This document shows, one piece after another, positions 28,009 through 36,936 of a DNA stretch of 64,000 bases (its first letter is position 1; each line of letters begins with the position of its first letter). Location of the stretch: positions 1 to 64,000 of the forward strand of contig JAJPJX010000020.1 of the NCBI GenBank assembly GCA_021324015.1, read 5' to 3'. This DNA comes from Solibacteraceae bacterium. Lineage in GTDB: Bacteria; Acidobacteriota; Terriglobia; Bryobacterales; Bryobacteraceae. Both the position numbers and the translations under genes were made by a program. The notes beneath the pieces were generated by a model, which was given only the letters and a program-made list of their open reading frames with translations, had not been told where the DNA came from and did no database searches.

Positions 28009-29319
28009 CTACCGCAAGTTGCCGATGGCGTACTGCAGGGCGGAGAATTGCATCTGGTACTCGTACTTAGCGCTGGTGTTTTCGATTTCTGCCTGGGTGA
28101 GATTGAGCTGCGCCTGCGTCAGTTCCACGATGGAGCTGAGGCCCAGATTGTAGCGGCCCTGGGAAAGTTCCATGGCCAGGGTGGCTCGGCGCAGGAGCTG
28201 CGCCGTAACATCGAGCTGCTGATACGCCGTCGTCGAGCGGGCCCACGCCACGCGCACATCGCGAGCGATCTGCTGCTCGAGGTCCCGGAGCTTCTGGTCG
28301 GCCGCCAGCGCGCGATAGTGCGCGGCCTGGCGGCGGGCGTTGAACAGATGGCCGTTAAATACCGGGATCGAAATGTTCAGGGCAGCGCCCTCGTAGTAGT
28401 TCGGGATGAGCCGGGGAGTGGTCTGCTGGTTCACCAGCGGCAGCGCTCCGGCCACGCCCACCAGGCTGACCGTAGGATAAGAGAGATCTTTTTCGGCCTG
28501 TTCGTACTTATAGGCCGAATCGCGGCTCAGGCGCAGGCTGACGGCTTCCGGGCGCTGGTTGAGCGCTTGCGTCACCAGCGTTTCGGCCTCCCCAGGAGGG
28601 CTGGCTGGCAGCGGATCTTCCACCAGGGAGTATTGCACCACCTGCTGGGAGCCCAGCGCGCGGGTTAAGTCCGCAAAGGACTGCTGCACGCGGTCCCGCG
28701 AGCGGATGAGCAGCAGGCGGGCTTCGGCCAGGTTGACCTCGGCGAAGCTCACGTCGAGCATGGAGCGCAGGTTGTTCTTGGCCAGCGTGCTGACCTGATC
28801 CACGATCAACTGACGTGCGGCCACGGTATCCTCGGCCACTTTCACCAGTGCTTGAGCGCGCAGGACCTCGTAGTACGCCTCGGCCACGCCCAGCAAAACG
28901 TCGTAGCGGGTGGCCTGATAGCTTTGCGCGCTGGCCTGCGCTTGCAGCCGGGAACTGGCCACCAGGTTGGGTGTGCGCCCTGAGTCGGTGATCAGTTGGG
29001 AAAACTCGATGCCCTGGCCGAAACGGTTGAACAGGCGCGAGACGCTCAGGTAACCCGCCCCGATGCGTCCCTGCTCGTTGCCTTGGGAGCCGGTGAGGTC
29101 GCCGCTTAAGGTAGGGTAGTACGCCGCGCGGTTCTGGACCACAATCTGATCGGATTCAGAGACGCTGTCCTGGGCCGCCTGAATGCGCGGGTGGTTCTTC
29201 AGGGCGAGGGCCTCTGCATCCTGGAGCGTGAGGCGCACCACCGGCGGTGCTTGCGCTAGGGCGCGCCAAGCGAACAACAAAGCAAAAGTGGCACTGAGGC
29301 AAAGAAGGCGTTTTCGCAT
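28009..29319 (-). CDS. TolC-like outer-membrane efflux protein
   Basis: A 436-residue outer-membrane factor. The signal peptide MRKRLLCLSATFALLFAWRALAQ is followed by two OEP repeats rich in long helices (VRLTLQDAEALALKNHPRIQAAQ for the first; ALNQRPEAVSLRLSRDSAYKYEQAEKDLSYP for the second). The helical barrel crosses the periplasm and the short beta-strands form the outer-membrane pore. It begins two bases after the RND permease gene, as the third component of the efflux operon. Convergent with the NtrC-family gene across 13 bases. Confidence 0.92.
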   Translation of the reverse strand: MRKRLLCLSATFALLFAWRALAQAPPVVRLTLQDAEALALKNHPRIQAAQDSVSESDQIVVQNRAAYYPTLSGDLTGSQGNEQGRIGAGYLSVSRLFNRFGQGIEFSQLITDSGRTPNLVASSRLQAQASAQSYQATRYDVLLGVAEAYYEVLRAQALVKVAEDTVAARQLIVDQVSTLAKNNLRSMLDVSFAEVNLAEARLLLIRSRDRVQQSFADLTRALGSQQVVQYSLVEDPLPASPPGEAETLVTQALNQRPEAVSLRLSRDSAYKYEQAEKDLSYPTVSLVGVAGALPLVNQQTTPRLIPNYYEGAALNISIPVFNGHLFNARRQAAHYRALAADQKLRDLEQQIARDVRVAWARSTTAYQQLDVTAQLLRRATLAMELSQGRYNLGLSSIVELTQAQLNLTQAEIENTSAKYEYQMQFSALQYAIGNLR

Positions 29320-29321
29320 GG

Positions 29322-32300
29322 TTATTCCGAAGGGGCGGCTGCGGGCGCCGGGCGGGTCTTTCGTCCGTACACCAGCAGGTATGCGGCCGGCACGATGAAG
29401 ACCGTGAGCAGCACTGAGGAAGTCAGACCGCCGATGATGGCCCGGGCCATGGGCGCGTATTGTTCGGCGCCCGTGCCGAGCTTCATGGCCATGGGGATCA
29501 TGCCGATGATGGTAGCGAGCGAGGTCATCAGAATCGGGCGTAGGCGCACGCGGCAGGCCGTGACCACCGCATCAGTCACCGACAGGCCCTGCTCTTCCAG
29601 ACGGTGGGCGAAATCCACGATCAGAATGCTGTTGGAGTCGGCAATACCGATCAGCATGAGCACACCCATCAGCGACATCACGTTCAAGGTGGAGTGCGTC
29701 AGCGGCAGAATGATCAGCACGCCGACGAAGCCCATGGGAATGGCCAGCATGATGAGGAACGGATCGATAAAGGAGCGGAACTGAGCCACCAGAATGAGGA
29801 ACAGCAGGATGAAGGAGAGCACAAATCCGAAGCCAAAGCTCGTGAACGACTCGTTCATGCCCTGCACCATGCCGCGCAGGGTGACGCGCACGTTGTCCGG
29901 CAACTTCAGGTCGGCGATCACCTTGCGGATGGCCTTGCTGGGTTTGCCCAGGTCTTCTCCCGAGGGGGTCACGTACAGGTCCACCACGCGCTGGATCTGG
30001 TAGTGATCGATTTCGGTGGGAGTCTGCGCGTACTCCAGCTTGACCAGGTTGTCGAGGACCGTGGTGGGTTTGGGGGAGAGGCTGCGCGGCGCGAACGCCG
30101 TGCTGCGCGTGCCGTCGATATGAATCGTCGAGGGCGCCCGCAGCGGAATCTGGCGCAGATCGGTCAGGCTGTTGATGGCCGCCTTGCCCTGCTCGAAGTA
30201 CTGCACGGTGAGGAAGTAGTCGTTTCCGGTGTTGTAATCCACCCAGTAGTTGGGGGCGATCATGGTGTTGGAGTTGAGCGCCGTGATCACATTGTTCACG
30301 ACGTCTTTTTGAGTCAGTCCCATCTCCGCGGCGTGTACCCGATCCACGTTGAGGCGGATAGCCGGGTAGTTCAGGTCCTGCGGGATGTAGACTGAGCCGA
30401 CGCCGGGAATACGGCGGATGCGAGTGGCCAGTTCCTGGGCAATGGCATACACTTTGTCCATGTCCTTGCTGCTGAGCTGGACGTCAATCGGGGCCATCAT
30501 GCCCATGTTCAGGATGGCATCCACCATCGAGCCGCTGGTGAAGAAGGTTCGCACGTCGGGATACCGCGCGGCGATGTCGCGTTCAACGCGGTCCATGTAT
30601 TCGAAGCTGCTGGTCTCGTGCTCGCGGCTGAGTTGCGCCTGCACGGTAGCGGTGTAAGGACCGGCGTTGGTGGTGTACAGTGAAGAAAAGTCGTTGACCA
30701 CGCCGATGTTGGAAACCACCATGTTGAGGTCCTTGGGCTTGACCTCGTGGCGGATAATGTCCTCGACGCGGGAAACATAATCCTCGGTGCGCTCGATGCG
30801 GCTGCCCGTGGGCACCTTCAGGTTGATGGAAAATTGCCCGGCGTCCGTTTTGGGGAAGAATGCCAAACCCAGCAGGGGATAGATCCCCAGGCTGGCCACG
30901 AACACGCCCGAGAGCACCGCTACGGTCAGACCCGGGTGCTTCAGTGCCAGGCGGACGGAGCGCTCGTAGTAGTCCAGCACGTGGTTGAACATGCGGTTGA
31001 AGCCCGCGTTAAAGCGGCTCCACAGGGAGCCGCCGTGGGCCGGAGCATGCTCGCCGCCGTGCGCCGCCTCGTGTCCGCCGCCGTGCTCCACGCTCTTCAG
31101 GAAGCGGGAGCAGAACAGGGGGATCACGGTCATGGCCACCACGAACGAGGCCAGCAGCGAGAGGCAGAAGGCCAGAGCCAGCGCCGAAAACAGAAACTTG
31201 CTCACCCCGTACAGGAAGGTGACCGGGAAGAAGTCCACCACGTCTACCAGGGTGGCGGCCAGCACGGCCAGGTTCACTTCCTGCCCGCCGACCTCGGCGG
31301 CGATGGCCGGCAGAGCCCCCATTTCCAGGTGCCGGTAGATGTTCTCCAGAGAGATCACCGAGTTGTCGATCACGCGCGAGAACGCCAGCGCCAGTCCCCC
31401 GAGGATCATGGTGTTGACCGTGCTACCCATCATGAACAGCACCACGAAGGCAGCCAGAGCCGAGAGAGGAATGGAGAGCAGCACCGCCGAGGTGGCGCGG
31501 AAACTGCCCAGGAAGATGAGGATCATGATGCTGGTGAGGATCAGACCTATGAGGCCTTCATGCAGCACCGTCTCTAAAGCTTCCTTGACGTAAATGGATT
31601 GGTCGAAGACCACTGCGGTCTTCAACTGCTTGGGGAGGTCGAACAGGTGGCCGAGCAGCACCTTGAGATCGTTGACCACTTGGATGGTGTTCGTGTCGCC
31701 GCCCTGCTTCATGATGGGGATGTAGGTGGAGCGCTGGCCATCCACGCGGACCACGTTGTACTGGATCTGATTGGCGTCTTCGGCGCGTCCGATGTCGCTA
31801 ATCGTGGTCCAACTGGTTCCGGACGCCTTGATGGGGATCTGGTTCAGCGTTTTCATGTCCGGAACCATGGCGTTGGAGTACACGTAATAGTCGAACGGCC
31901 CGATCTTGACGTCGCCCGCGGGCAGGATCAGGTTGGACTCGTTCACCGAGTTCACCACGTCCATGGGGCTCAACTGCCGGGATGCCAGCTTGTAAGGGTC
32001 CACGTAGACCATGATCTGGCGGTACTTGCCGCCAAAGGGGGGAGGGATCGTAGCGCCTTTCACCACCGCGATCTGGTTGCGGATCTGAAATTGGGCGAGG
32101 TCGTGAAGCTGCGTCTCGTTGAGACCCTCTCCCTTGACCGTAACCAGGCAGACCGGCAGGCTGGAAGCGTCGAACTTCAGAACAACCGGCGGCAGCGTGC
32201 CGGGCGGAAGCCGCTTGAGGTCAGCCAGGGCCAGGTTCGACAACTGCGTAACGTCCGCATCGGCGCTGGTGCCCGGCTGGAAAAACACCTTGATCATGCT

Positions 32301-32558
32301 AACGCCGAGCAGCGACCGTGATTCCATGTGGTCGATGCCGCTAGCCAGGGTGAAGAACCGCTCCAGGGGGTTGGTGATGTCGGTTTCGATGTCCTCCGGA
32401 GGCATGCCGGAATAGAAGGTGGCGACCACGACCTCGGGCAGATTAATCGGGGGGAACAAGTCCACCGGCATGCGTGCGAGGCTGGTGACACCGATCACGA
32501 CCAGGGCCAGGCAGAGCACGATGATAAAGTACGGGTTACGGATGGAAAAGCGAGGCAT
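29322..32558 (-). CDS. RND efflux permease, HAE1-like
   Basis: A 1078-residue inner-membrane pump subunit with twelve membrane helices and two large periplasmic loops, starting MPRFSIRNPYFIIVLCLALV. Motifs include PVDLFPPINLPEV near the N-terminus and IVLAQFRS-like sequence in the second half. Two points differ from AcrB. In helix 4 the Asp pair (VDDAIV) reads IDNSVI near residue 395, and in helix 10 the AKNAIL motif containing the essential lysine reads DSNSIL near residue 973. A histidine-rich insertion (EHGGGHEAAHGGEHAPAHGG) lies near residues 485-506 in the cytoplasmic linker between the two halves. It works with the adaptor and outer-membrane protein encoded on either side. The substrate (drug, lipid or metal) is not evident. 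Confidence 0.92.
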   Translation of the reverse strand: MPRFSIRNPYFIIVLCLALVVIGVTSLARMPVDLFPPINLPEVVVATFYSGMPPEDIETDITNPLERFFTLASGIDHMESRSLLGVSMIKVFFQPGTSADADVTQLSNLALADLKRLPPGTLPPVVLKFDASSLPVCLVTVKGEGLNETQLHDLAQFQIRNQIAVVKGATIPPPFGGKYRQIMVYVDPYKLASRQLSPMDVVNSVNESNLILPAGDVKIGPFDYYVYSNAMVPDMKTLNQIPIKASGTSWTTISDIGRAEDANQIQYNVVRVDGQRSTYIPIMKQGGDTNTIQVVNDLKVLLGHLFDLPKQLKTAVVFDQSIYVKEALETVLHEGLIGLILTSIMILIFLGSFRATSAVLLSIPLSALAAFVVLFMMGSTVNTMILGGLALAFSRVIDNSVISLENIYRHLEMGALPAIAAEVGGQEVNLAVLAATLVDVVDFFPVTFLYGVSKFLFSALALAFCLSLLASFVVAMTVIPLFCSRFLKSVEHGGGHEAAHGGEHAPAHGGSLWSRFNAGFNRMFNHVLDYYERSVRLALKHPGLTVAVLSGVFVASLGIYPLLGLAFFPKTDAGQFSINLKVPTGSRIERTEDYVSRVEDIIRHEVKPKDLNMVVSNIGVVNDFSSLYTTNAGPYTATVQAQLSREHETSSFEYMDRVERDIAARYPDVRTFFTSGSMVDAILNMGMMAPIDVQLSSKDMDKVYAIAQELATRIRRIPGVGSVYIPQDLNYPAIRLNVDRVHAAEMGLTQKDVVNNVITALNSNTMIAPNYWVDYNTGNDYFLTVQYFEQGKAAINSLTDLRQIPLRAPSTIHIDGTRSTAFAPRSLSPKPTTVLDNLVKLEYAQTPTEIDHYQIQRVVDLYVTPSGEDLGKPSKAIRKVIADLKLPDNVRVTLRGMVQGMNESFTSFGFGFVLSFILLFLILVAQFRSFIDPFLIMLAIPMGFVGVLIILPLTHSTLNVMSLMGVLMLIGIADSNSILIVDFAHRLEEQGLSVTDAVVTACRVRLRPILMTSLATIIGMIPMAMKLGTGAEQYAPMARAIIGGLTSSVLLTVFIVPAAYLLVYGRKTRPAPAAAPSE

Positions 32559-32591
32559 GGTTCGGGCTTCCTAGGAAGTACGGCAAAGACG

Positions 32592-33911
32592 CTAGCTTTG
32601 AGACTGCTCGATCGCTTCCACTTTCTGGGGCTTCACGAGCTGTCCGGGTTTCAATCCGCCGCGATCGCTGACTACAACCAGGTCGCCTTCTTTGAGACCG
32701 GAGAGGACTTCGGCGTCCGTGGCGGTCTGAATGCCCAGCGTGAGGGGACGAGCTTCCAACTTACCGTCCGGATCCACCAGGAGCACGGTGATTCGCTGTC
32801 CCTGGTGATCGACGGCTTGAAGAGGAACCGCCAAAGCCTGGTCGCGCCGCTCTACCGAGAGCGTGGCTTCGGCGTAGAGGCCGGAGATGAGTTCCCGGGT
32901 AGGATTGGGCACGTCCACCTCGGTGTGCATAGTGCGCGTCTCCTCTTTGACGTCCACCGAGAAACGCGCGACCCTGCCGGGGAAACTCTTTTGGAGAGAA
33001 GGCACCATCACATTAACCGGATCGCCGATGCGGATATACCGCACGTAGGATTCGGGGACGGGGATCACCAGGCGGAATTTATCGTCCTGGGAGAGGCGCA
33101 CCAGCGGCAGGGCCTGGGTGCTGGAACTGGTGCCCGCCTGCATCAGCGTGCCCAGGTTGGCGTAGCGCTGTGTCACTACCCCCTCGAAAGGCGCCGTGAT
33201 GCGGCTGTAGTCGAAGAGCACCTGGTCCTGCTGAAGCTTGGCCTTGGCGATGCCGAGCTGGCTTTGGGCGCCTTCCAGGGCGGCCTTGGCAGCTTCCACC
33301 TGGGATTCGGCGGCCAAATCGCGGCCCTGTACGTCATCGACTTCCTGCTGCGCCACCAAGCCAGGCTTCTCCTTGGCTACGGCCGCCAAGCGTTCGTATT
33401 CCAGGTGACGTACACGGTGCTGGGCCTCGATGCGCTTGAGTTCGTGCTCAGCGTGCGTAACCTGGTCGGACATGTTTCGGACGGAGGCCTGGTCCTGCTG
33501 CAGGACCATTTCCAGTTCGGGGATCTCCAGCACCGCCATGAGCTGGTCCCTCCGCACGCGGCTGCCGTAATCCACCAGGAGTTGGCGTACATACCCGGAC
33601 TCCTTGGCATAGACGTCAATCTCCTGAAAAGGAACCAGCTCCGAAGACATCGTGAGCTGCCGTTCCAGGGTCTTCCGGGCTACCGGGATGACTCCCACGG
33701 TCTGCGCTTCCTGGACGGTGGGGGCGTTCGCTTCCACATGAGCGCCGCGCTGGCAGGCGGTGAGAAGAACTGCCAGCGCGGCGACGCACGCCGGGAGCAG
33801 GCTGCGGGTAGGGTGGGTGGGCCAGGCGGCCACCGCACCTGCTCCGCGGGCGTGATTCGAGAACGGTTTCTTCAGATTTAGGAAAAACATGAGGTGCATG
33901 CGTTCAGCCAC
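32592..33911 (-). CDS. RND efflux periplasmic adaptor lipoprotein
   Basis: A 439-residue membrane fusion protein. A lipobox (ALAVLLTAC near residue 53) marks it as a probable lipoprotein, with a long N-terminal leader if the GTG at 33911 is used; ATGs at 33899 and 33890 would shorten it. The lipoyl half-motifs (YAKESGYVRQLLVDYGSRVRRDQLMAVL and SRITAPFEGVVTQRYANLGTLMQAG) flank a helical hairpin (about 115-200), followed by beta-barrel and membrane-proximal domains. It links the permease to the TolC-like protein. It starts four bases after the RraA-like gene. Confidence 0.92.
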   Translation of the reverse strand: MAERMHLMFFLNLKKPFSNHARGAGAVAAWPTHPTRSLLPACVAALAVLLTACQRGAHVEANAPTVQEAQTVGVIPVARKTLERQLTMSSELVPFQEIDVYAKESGYVRQLLVDYGSRVRRDQLMAVLEIPELEMVLQQDQASVRNMSDQVTHAEHELKRIEAQHRVRHLEYERLAAVAKEKPGLVAQQEVDDVQGRDLAAESQVEAAKAALEGAQSQLGIAKAKLQQDQVLFDYSRITAPFEGVVTQRYANLGTLMQAGTSSSTQALPLVRLSQDDKFRLVIPVPESYVRYIRIGDPVNVMVPSLQKSFPGRVARFSVDVKEETRTMHTEVDVPNPTRELISGLYAEATLSVERRDQALAVPLQAVDHQGQRITVLLVDPDGKLEARPLTLGIQTATDAEVLSGLKEGDLVVVSDRGGLKPGQLVKPQKVEAIEQSQS

Positions 33912-33915
33912 GTCT

Positions 33916-34614
33916 TTAGATCAACTCGCTGATTCGTTGGCCGAGGGTTTCCAGTGAAAACTCCCGTGACCGAAGATACTCCAGGAACCGCTGCTCCCGG
34001 GCCTGCAACCCGATGGCAATGCGCGGGACCTCGGTGGCGATTGGAATCGGGATGGATTGTACGCCGTGCCGGTCCCCGTGCAGCAGATCGCCGGGCTTGA
34101 TCCTCAGGCCCCCGACTTCTACGGACTCCCCGAACTCGATGATATGCGCATATGCATGCGAAACCGATACGCTCGAGGCAAACACGTGAAAACCGAGCGC
34201 TTCGAGCGCCGGCAGATCTCGCACGGCGCCGTTGGTGACATAGCCCACACAGCCCAGCGCACAGCAGATGTTGGCGTGAATCTCCCCGAAGATGGCCCCC
34301 GTACCGACCCCATGATCCACGTCCTGCAACACGATCACGCGAGGCTCGGGCAGGCTGGCGACGTAGTTCCACCAGTCCATCCGGTCGTAGTAGAACTTAC
34401 CAGAAATCGGGGCGGTGGACGTTCGAATGCGCCCCGTCACGGCATACCCGAGCATGGGTTCCACCAGGGGCTGCAGGCAGCGCACCGTGCCATCTGTGAA
34501 TCCTTCGTTGCGTAGCCGCACACCGAAGGTTTCAATGGCGTTGGAAACCGTGCAGGTGTCGAATTGCAGAAGTTGAGCAAGCGTCTGAGGAGGCACAGTT
34601 TGGTAACGGTTCAT
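33916..34614 (-). CDS. RraA-like family protein
   Basis: A 232-residue protein of the RraA/HMG-aldolase family (often labelled dimethylmenaquinone methyltransferase-like). Family features are LLQFDTCTVSNAIETFG at the start, GYAVTGRI, the phosphate/metal region GEIHANICCALGCVGYVTNGAVRDLPALEALGFHVFA with the catalytic Arg-Asp pair (VRD), and KPGDLLHGDRHGV. Such proteins act as class II aldolases on 4-hydroxy-4-methyl-2-oxoglutarate or as RNase E inhibitors; the presence of GDxxGV and the RD pair suits aldolase chemistry but the substrate is open. ATG 34614 is favoured; ATG 34641 would add nine residues. It is first in a tight operon with the efflux genes, an unusual partnership. Confidence 0.8.
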   Translation of the reverse strand: MNRYQTVPPQTLAQLLQFDTCTVSNAIETFGVRLRNEGFTDGTVRCLQPLVEPMLGYAVTGRIRTSTAPISGKFYYDRMDWWNYVASLPEPRVIVLQDVDHGVGTGAIFGEIHANICCALGCVGYVTNGAVRDLPALEALGFHVFASSVSVSHAYAHIIEFGESVEVGGLRIKPGDLLHGDRHGVQSIPIPIATEVPRIAIGLQAREQRFLEYLRSREFSLETLGQRISELI

Positions 34615-34818
34615 CGAGACAAGCGCCGAAGTCGGGCGCATCCTTCACGGCAGCCGACCTTTGGTCCACCCAGTTCTCAGTTTGCGGAAAGAGGCCTCCC
34701 GCGGGCCATCCCGTGATTACCGTATTCTATACGAGACAGCCGGGTACGCCGCGATGGTGATCCGGCCGCTGCGAATGCGACGAAATTGCCAAGAGGTACC
34801 GGGGAAATCCGGGCAAAT

Positions 34819-34836
34819 TACCCCTCGCGGGGGATA
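34819..34836. promoter_or_regulatory. Imperfect palindrome resembling a NarL-type site
   Basis: TACCCCTCGCGGGGGATA pairs at seven of nine positions. Its left end TACCCCT fits the NarL heptamer TACYYMT. It lies 71 bases before the start of a NarL-type two-component operon and may be an autoregulatory site. The rest of 34615-34906 holds no gene that I can support, and no clear -35/-10 pair. Confidence 0.3.
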
Positions 34837-34906
34837 CCGGCAGGGTGACCCCGGCTGGCGGAATGGAGGCTAGTGGAGCCGGGGGGTATGATGGAGATGA
34901 AAAAGG

Positions 34907-36289
34907 GTGAGACGCCACGCGCCCGTTCTGAGTCCGATTAAAAGCCGCTACATCCTGTTTCTGGGATTTGGCGGTCTCCTGGCGCTGATGGTGTTCGCCG
35001 GGTTCGATGCTGTGGAGGCCCTGCTGCGCATCCAGGCTGCCAACGAGGCCATCCGGCAGGAGTTTCTGTCGCGCACGCGGGTGCTCGAACAGATTCGCTC
35101 AGATGTTTATCTTTCAGGGACTTACGTGAGGGACTACCTGCTGGACCCGGAGCCCGACCGAGCCGAGGAGCACAAGGGGAGCCTGATCCAGGCGCGGCGG
35201 GAAATGGATGCCGCCCTGGCCACCTACCGGCGCTTGATGAGCCCCCTCGAGACTGGTCCTTTCGATACTTTGACTCGGCAGTTGAGCGACTTCTGGCGAG
35301 TCCTCGAACCCGTGTTCCAGTGGACCCCGGTTCAGCGGAAGGGCGGTTTCGAGTTTCTCCGGACCGAGGTGCTTCCACGGCGGGCGGCCATGCTGCATAT
35401 CGCCGATCAGATCGCGGAAGTGAATGAGAGGCAATTGAACGCCGGCAGGGACCGCATCGCCTATCTGTTCGCCCACTCCAGGAACCGCCTGGTGGTCACC
35501 ATGGGAATCACGGTTGGGCTCGGGCTGCTGCTGGCGATCTTCAGTGTCAGCAAAATCCTGCGGTTGGAGCGGGAGGCTGCGTTGCGTTACGAGGAGATCT
35601 CGGACGCCCGCGCGGAGTTGAAGCGCCTATCCGCGCGCCTGGTGGAGGCCCAGGAGAACGAGCGCCGCTCCATCTCCCGGGAACTCCACGACGAAGTAGG
35701 GCAGTCGCTCACCGGGGTGCTGCTGGAGTTGGCCAATCTCTCGCGGGGAATTCGAAAGAAGGAGCCCGACGAAGCCCTGCTGGAGCGGACGGATAATATC
35801 AAGAAACTAGTCGAGAACTCGGTGGGGGTGGTGCGAAACATGGCCCTGCTACTGCGGCCCTCTATGCTAGACGACCTAGGGTTGATCCCCGCACTGCAGT
35901 GGCAGGCGCGGGAAGTCTCCAAACGTACGGGCGTGCGCGTGCGGGTATCGGCGGAGAGCGTCTCCGACGATCTCCCCGAAGAGCACAAGACCTGCATTTA
36001 CCGGGTGGTGCAGGAAGCGCTGCACAACGCTTCGAGGCACGCCGAGGCTCGCCAAGTGCGGGTGGGGGCCCGCCAGGAGGCGGACCGGATCTTGCTCTAC
36101 ATTCAGGATGACGGCAAGGGTTTCGATCCGGAACAGGGCACGGGCATGGGCCTGCTCGGCATGCAGGAGCGGGTCACGCACTTGGGCGGTACTTTTCGCG
36201 TCGAATCGCAGCCCGGGCAGGGCACGGCCATTCGGATCGTGCTTCCGGTTGCTCGCGAAGAGGTTCTGAAAACACAGGCCACGGCATGA
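34907..36289 (+). CDS. NarL-type sensor histidine kinase
   Basis: A 460-residue kinase. A membrane helix (YILFLGFGGLLALMVFAGF), a helical periplasmic sensor of about 150 residues resembling four-helix-bundle sensors, and a second helix (LVVTMGITVGLGLLLAIFSV) precede a short coiled coil and the HisKA_3 domain. The phospho-acceptor is H261 in SISRELHDEVGQSLTG. The HATPase domain has VVQEALHNASRHAEA, DDGKGFDPEQGTGMGLLGM and GTAIRIVLP. It starts with GTG at 34907. Its stop overlaps the regulator start by ATGA, so the pair is coupled. The signal is unknown. Confidence 0.9.
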   Translation: MRRHAPVLSPIKSRYILFLGFGGLLALMVFAGFDAVEALLRIQAANEAIRQEFLSRTRVLEQIRSDVYLSGTYVRDYLLDPEPDRAEEHKGSLIQARREMDAALATYRRLMSPLETGPFDTLTRQLSDFWRVLEPVFQWTPVQRKGGFEFLRTEVLPRRAAMLHIADQIAEVNERQLNAGRDRIAYLFAHSRNRLVVTMGITVGLGLLLAIFSVSKILRLEREAALRYEEISDARAELKRLSARLVEAQENERRSISRELHDEVGQSLTGVLLELANLSRGIRKKEPDEALLERTDNIKKLVENSVGVVRNMALLLRPSMLDDLGLIPALQWQAREVSKRTGVRVRVSAESVSDDLPEEHKTCIYRVVQEALHNASRHAEARQVRVGARQEADRILLYIQDDGKGFDPEQGTGMGLLGMQERVTHLGGTFRVESQPGQGTAIRIVLPVAREEVLKTQATA

Positions 36290-36936
36290 GTCAGATTCGC
36301 ATTTTGTTGGCGGACGATCACACGGTGATCCGGAAAGGGCTCCGGCTGCTGCTAGAAAGCCAGCCCGGCTTCAAGGTGGTGGCGGAAGCGGCGGACGGCC
36401 GCCAAACCGTGGCGCTGGCCGAGGAGCATTTGCCGAACGTCGTGGTGCTGGACGTCGCCATGCCGAACCTGAATGGCATCGAGGCAGCACGCCAGATCGC
36501 CGCCAAGTTGCCCCAGACAGCTATCGTGATCCTCAGCATGCATTCCGATGAAAGCTACGTGCTGCGGGCGCTCAAAGCAGGGGCCCGGGCTTACCTGCTC
36601 AAGGACTCCGCGGAAGACGATCTGATCAACGCGGTACGTGCGGTCAACGCCGGGAAAGCTTTTTTCAGTCCACTGATCAGCAAGATGCTGGTGGAGGACT
36701 TTATGCGCCAGCTGCAGGAGCGCGAGGTGGAGGACAGCTACGAACTGCTCACCACCCGCGAGCGGGAAATCCTCCAGCTACTCGCCGAAGGGAAAAGCAA
36801 CAAGGAAATTGCAACTGTTCTGAACCTCAGCCCGCACACCGTCGAGACGCACCGGGGGAACATCCTCCAGAAACTCAACCTGCACAGCGTCCCGGAGTTG
36901 ATTCTTTACGCCGTGCGCAAGGGGGTTATCGCGTAG
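36286..36936 (+). CDS. NarL/FixJ-family response regulator
   Basis: A 216-residue regulator. The receiver domain has the acidic pocket ADDH, phospho-acceptor D56 in VVVLDVAMPNLNG, and the lysine in YLLKDSAEDD. The C-terminal LuxR-type helix-turn-helix reads LTTREREILQLLAEGKSNKEIA...LSPHTVETHRGNILQKLNLHS. It is the cognate partner of the kinase overlapping it upstream. It converges with the atypical receiver gene on the other strand, the two coding regions overlapping by 11 bases. Confidence 0.95.
   Translation: MSQIRILLADDHTVIRKGLRLLLESQPGFKVVAEAADGRQTVALAEEHLPNVVVLDVAMPNLNGIEAARQIAAKLPQTAIVILSMHSDESYVLRALKAGARAYLLKDSAEDDLINAVRAVNAGKAFFSPLISKMLVEDFMRQLQEREVEDSYELLTTREREILQLLAEGKSNKEIATVLNLSPHTVETHRGNILQKLNLHSVPELILYAVRKGVIA

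Noticed and set aside
29604-33881. Plus-strand frames opposite the RND permease and adaptor genes
   Set aside because: His/Gln-rich low-complexity translations without motifs.
34615-34906. Riboswitch or structured leader ahead of the NarL-type kinase
   Set aside because: GC-rich hairpins exist but none matches a riboswitch core that I know.
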